Shown in pieces: positions 61,634 to 64,000 of a DNA stretch of 64,000 bases. This DNA comes from an uncultured Ruminococcus sp. (GTDB lineage Bacteria; Bacillota; Clostridia; Oscillospirales; Acutalibacteraceae). The translations under genes and the position numbers were made by a program. Where the stretch lies: positions 1 through 64,000 of the forward strand of contig CACWNY010000004.1 of assembly GCA_902762375.1 (NCBI GenBank). The letters run 5' to 3'. The notes beneath the pieces were generated by a model. The model searched no databases, was not told where the DNA came from, and saw only the letters and a program-made list of their open reading frames with translations. Position 1 is the first letter of the stretch. The number at the start of each line of letters is the position of its first letter.

Positions 61634-64000
61634 ATGCCTACCTTACAGGAAAGTTATCATTCAATCGGAAATTATTACAATGCCAAAGAGATTTATCCGC
61701 TTTATGACGGAGATGACTTAGGAGCGACCTATACACCCACAGAAACGGTATTCAAGGTATGGGCTCCGAGTGCGAGTTCGGTTTCGTTGAATATTTACCG
61801 AACAGGTTCTGATGTAGAAGCGAATCCGGGAAGAATACTGACCTCTCTCATGACAAAAAATGCAGAAACAGGGGTATGGAGTGTACCGATTTCGAGTGAT
61901 TTGCGAGGATTTTACTATACCTACAGTGTTTTTGTAGACGGCAATGTGTATGAAACACAGGATATCTATTCCAAAGCAGTGGGTGTCAACGGCAACCGTT
62001 CGATGATTGTAGATATGAGGACAACTGACCCAGAGGGGTGGGAAAATGACCATCATGTATTTGTCGATAAACCGACAGATGCGATTATCTGGGAGGTGCA
62101 TGTCAGAGATTTTTCCATCAGTAAAACTTCAGGTGTAGATACCGATAAACGAGGTAAATATATAGCATTTACACAGCGAGGTACAAAAGTCAACCGTCAA
62201 AGAGAATATTCCACTTGTCTGGAATATCTTATGGAACAAGGGGTTAATTATGTACATCTCAATCCCGTATTTGATTTCGGGTCGATTGATGAGGCAATGC
62301 ACACCGCCCAATACAACTGGGGATATGACCCTGTTAATTTCAATGTACCCGAAGGGTCATATGCCACAACAGCGTCTGATGGTACCGTAAGAATCAGAGA
62401 ATTTAAACAGATGGTGCAGGCTTTACATGAGAGAGGTATAGGGGTTATTATGGATGTAGTATATAACCATCTATATTCTGCAAGCGACAGTTGTTTTGAA
62501 AAGACAGTTCCGGGATATTATTTTCGAATGTATGACAAACACCATTTCTTTAACGGAAGTGGTTGTGGTAATGTTACTGCCAGTGATAAAGCGATGTTCC
62601 GCAAATTCATGATAGATTCTCTTGTTTATTGGGCGACAGAATATCATATTGACGGTTTCCGTTTTGATTTGATGGGGTGTCATGACTATATTACCATGAA
62701 CAAGATTCGTGAGGCACTGGATAAGATTGACAAGAGAATTATCATGTACGGTGAACCGTGGATGGCAGACTGGATGAGTAACGGTATTCACGGAGAATAT
62801 GCATGTATTACACAGAATGCCTTTAAATTGAGTTCCCGTATTGGAATGTTCAGTGATAAAATGCGTAATTCTCTGAAAGGCAATACTGATGATGAATCGG
62901 TTGGCTATATTCAGGGAGCAACCAATGTCAATAATGATATCAAAGCAGGTATGATGGGCGGTGCAAGTAACACTTTTGGCAGATGGGCGAAATCCCCCTC
63001 ACAGTGTATTACCTACAATTCCGCACACGATAATCTTACGCTGTGGGATAAAATTCTGAAATCCAACGGTAACAATGATTTTAACGGTCATAACAATGTC
63101 ATCGTGGCACAGAATAAGTTATCAGCCGTTATTACTTTGACTTCGCAGGGAGTACCGTTTTTCCTTGCAGGTGAAGAATTTGCCCGAACAAAATACGGTG
63201 AACACAACAGTTATAAATCGGCTGACAGTATTAATAAAATTGACTGGACACGGACAGTCCGTTATAACAATCTTGTCGATTATTACAGAGGACTGATAGC
63301 GGTAAGAAAAGCCTATTCACCGTTTAGAGCAAGTGACCATTCCGCAGCAGAGAACACTTATTTCTTTGAAAACGGCAGTGCTATAGGATATACTATCCGA
63401 AACACTTCTCCGAATGCGGAAAACGAATGGGGAATTGTAGCAGTATTAGTGAATAACAATGCCAGTCCGAAAGTATTGGATATTAAAGTCAATGGTGAAA
63501 GTACTCCTGAAACATGGGCAGTTGTTGTCAACAGTGACCGTGCAGGAACCGAAAGACTGGGTACAATTCACGGTCATACCATCAATGTACCGCCGAGAAG
63601 TGCTTTGGTACTGGTTGATGACAGCACTTTTGATAGAATGCCTCCTGTGGATACCAATTACCGTACTGTTGTGGTTCGTCACATTGACCGTGATACAGGA
63701 GATGTTCTCATGACAGTTTCCTCTCACTTTCTGAAGGGGTCGCATTATAATACATACCCGTATTCCTCAATACTGTTTGATTATGTTATGGTAGATAATT
63801 CTCCGAATGTTGAGGGGATAATGGGTGAAAAAGATATTGAAGTCCGTTACTATTACGAAAAAGAAAAAGGGGAAAGTTTCACTGTTGCTAAGCGTCAGAT
63901 TACAGAAGATGGTACACAGATTACGGCTACTGAAGTCTGGAAAGCAAAGAAAGGTGAAAAATATGTTGTTATGCCTGAATCTGTGCCGGGATATGAACTG
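61634..64000 (+). CDS. type I pullulanase (GH13) with C-terminal MucBP-like domain, truncated by window edge
   Basis: At least 789 codons, open to the window end. Residues 1-100: an N-terminal CBM48-type sandwich (VFKVWAPSASSVSLNIY). Residues about 150-560: GH13 barrel with the pullulanase signature YNWGYDPVNFNVPEGSY, DVVYNH, the nucleophile in DGFRFDLMG, the acid/base in YGEPW, and the transition-state Asp in AHDNLTLWD. From about residue 680, VVVRHIDRDTGDVL and the following repeat pattern resemble MucBP/surface adhesion modules. It hydrolyses alpha-1,6 bonds in starch. AGGAGG lies 7 bases before the ATG. No signal peptide is seen, at odds with the surface-type tail. Confidence 0.92.
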   Translation, partial: MPTLQESYHSIGNYYNAKEIYPLYDGDDLGATYTPTETVFKVWAPSASSVSLNIYRTGSDVEANPGRILTSLMTKNAETGVWSVPISSDLRGFYYTYSVFVDGNVYETQDIYSKAVGVNGNRSMIVDMRTTDPEGWENDHHVFVDKPTDAIIWEVHVRDFSISKTSGVDTDKRGKYIAFTQRGTKVNRQREYSTCLEYLMEQGVNYVHLNPVFDFGSIDEAMHTAQYNWGYDPVNFNVPEGSYATTASDGTVRIREFKQMVQALHERGIGVIMDVVYNHLYSASDSCFEKTVPGYYFRMYDKHHFFNGSGCGNVTASDKAMFRKFMIDSLVYWATEYHIDGFRFDLMGCHDYITMNKIREALDKIDKRIIMYGEPWMADWMSNGIHGEYACITQNAFKLSSRIGMFSDKMRNSLKGNTDDESVGYIQGATNVNNDIKAGMMGGASNTFGRWAKSPSQCITYNSAHDNLTLWDKILKSNGNNDFNGHNNVIVAQNKLSAVITLTSQGVPFFLAGEEFARTKYGEHNSYKSADSINKIDWTRTVRYNNLVDYYRGLIAVRKAYSPFRASDHSAAENTYFFENGSAIGYTIRNTSPNAENEWGIVAVLVNNNASPKVLDIKVNGESTPETWAVVVNSDRAGTERLGTIHGHTINVPPRSALVLVDDSTFDRMPPVDTNYRTVVVRHIDRDTGDVLMTVSSHFLKGSHYNTYPYSSILFDYVMVDNSPNVEGIMGEKDIEVRYYYEKEKGESFTVAKRQITEDGTQITATEVWKAKKGEKYVVMPESVPGYEL

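Overview
This window looks like a chromosomal segment from a low-GC, Gram-positive, spore-forming gut anaerobe of the Ruminococcus / Oscillospiraceae type. The evidence is a sigma-G gene, a dockerin-bearing papain-family peptidase with a possible cohesin-like partner, DapL-type lysine synthesis, a rubredoxin-fused metallo-beta-lactamase protein, a pullulanase, and strong AGGAGG-type ribosome binding sites. The genus assignment is inference; no 16S rRNA gene is present.

Layout. 1-5.2 kb: end of a possible response regulator, a sensor kinase, a MATE exporter and a large surface protein. 5.4-14.6 kb: an oxidoreductase island (rubredoxin-MBL protein, LysR regulator, two flavodoxins, iron alcohol dehydrogenase, acetyltransferase, DUF2798 protein) that is visibly decaying. 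It holds a 5'-truncated radical SAM gene, a chimeric SDR fragment, an aldo/keto reductase split by a ~94-bp transposon relic, and a second aldo/keto reductase with an in-frame TAA. 14.7-21.4 kb: tRNA-Leu(UAG), rpsT, argJ, a cyclophilin lipoprotein, MarR and ANTAR regulators. 21.4-31.5 kb: carA, a carB-dapF in-frame fusion, pyrG, dapL and galE. 31.5-33.1 kb: a lone cas6 followed by an 11-repeat CRISPR array with its own promoter and no other cas genes. 33.3-37.1 kb: tRNA-Leu(UAA), a lipoprotein, htpG and a CIRCE-controlled cyclophilin. 37.3-41.8 kb: dockerin peptidase, BspA-like leucine-rich-repeat surface protein and its divergent XRE regulator. 41.9-54.3 kb: mntP, an ABC-F protein, a transposon relic with an omega-RNA-like structured RNA, sigG, a binding-protein/peptidoglycan-binding fusion, rsmE, mtnN, pdxK, tatD and the cohesin-like protein. 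54.4-64 kb: a glycosyltransferase, rarA, a phosphoesterase, znuC-znuB, an acyltransferase and a pullulanase that runs off the right edge.

The most striking feature is a dispersed, hairpin-rich repeat family present in about 17 intergenic clusters (roughly one per 3.8 kb). It has terminal inverted repeats (TACCTGAGCGGTTG-like), stems that vary in compensating fashion between copies, a nested second element with a target duplication, and one copy sits exactly at the truncation point of a gene. Other highlights are the CarB-DapF fusion, the isolated cas6-CRISPR locus whose spacers look antisense to ribosome-binding sites, and the orphan omega-RNA-like element.
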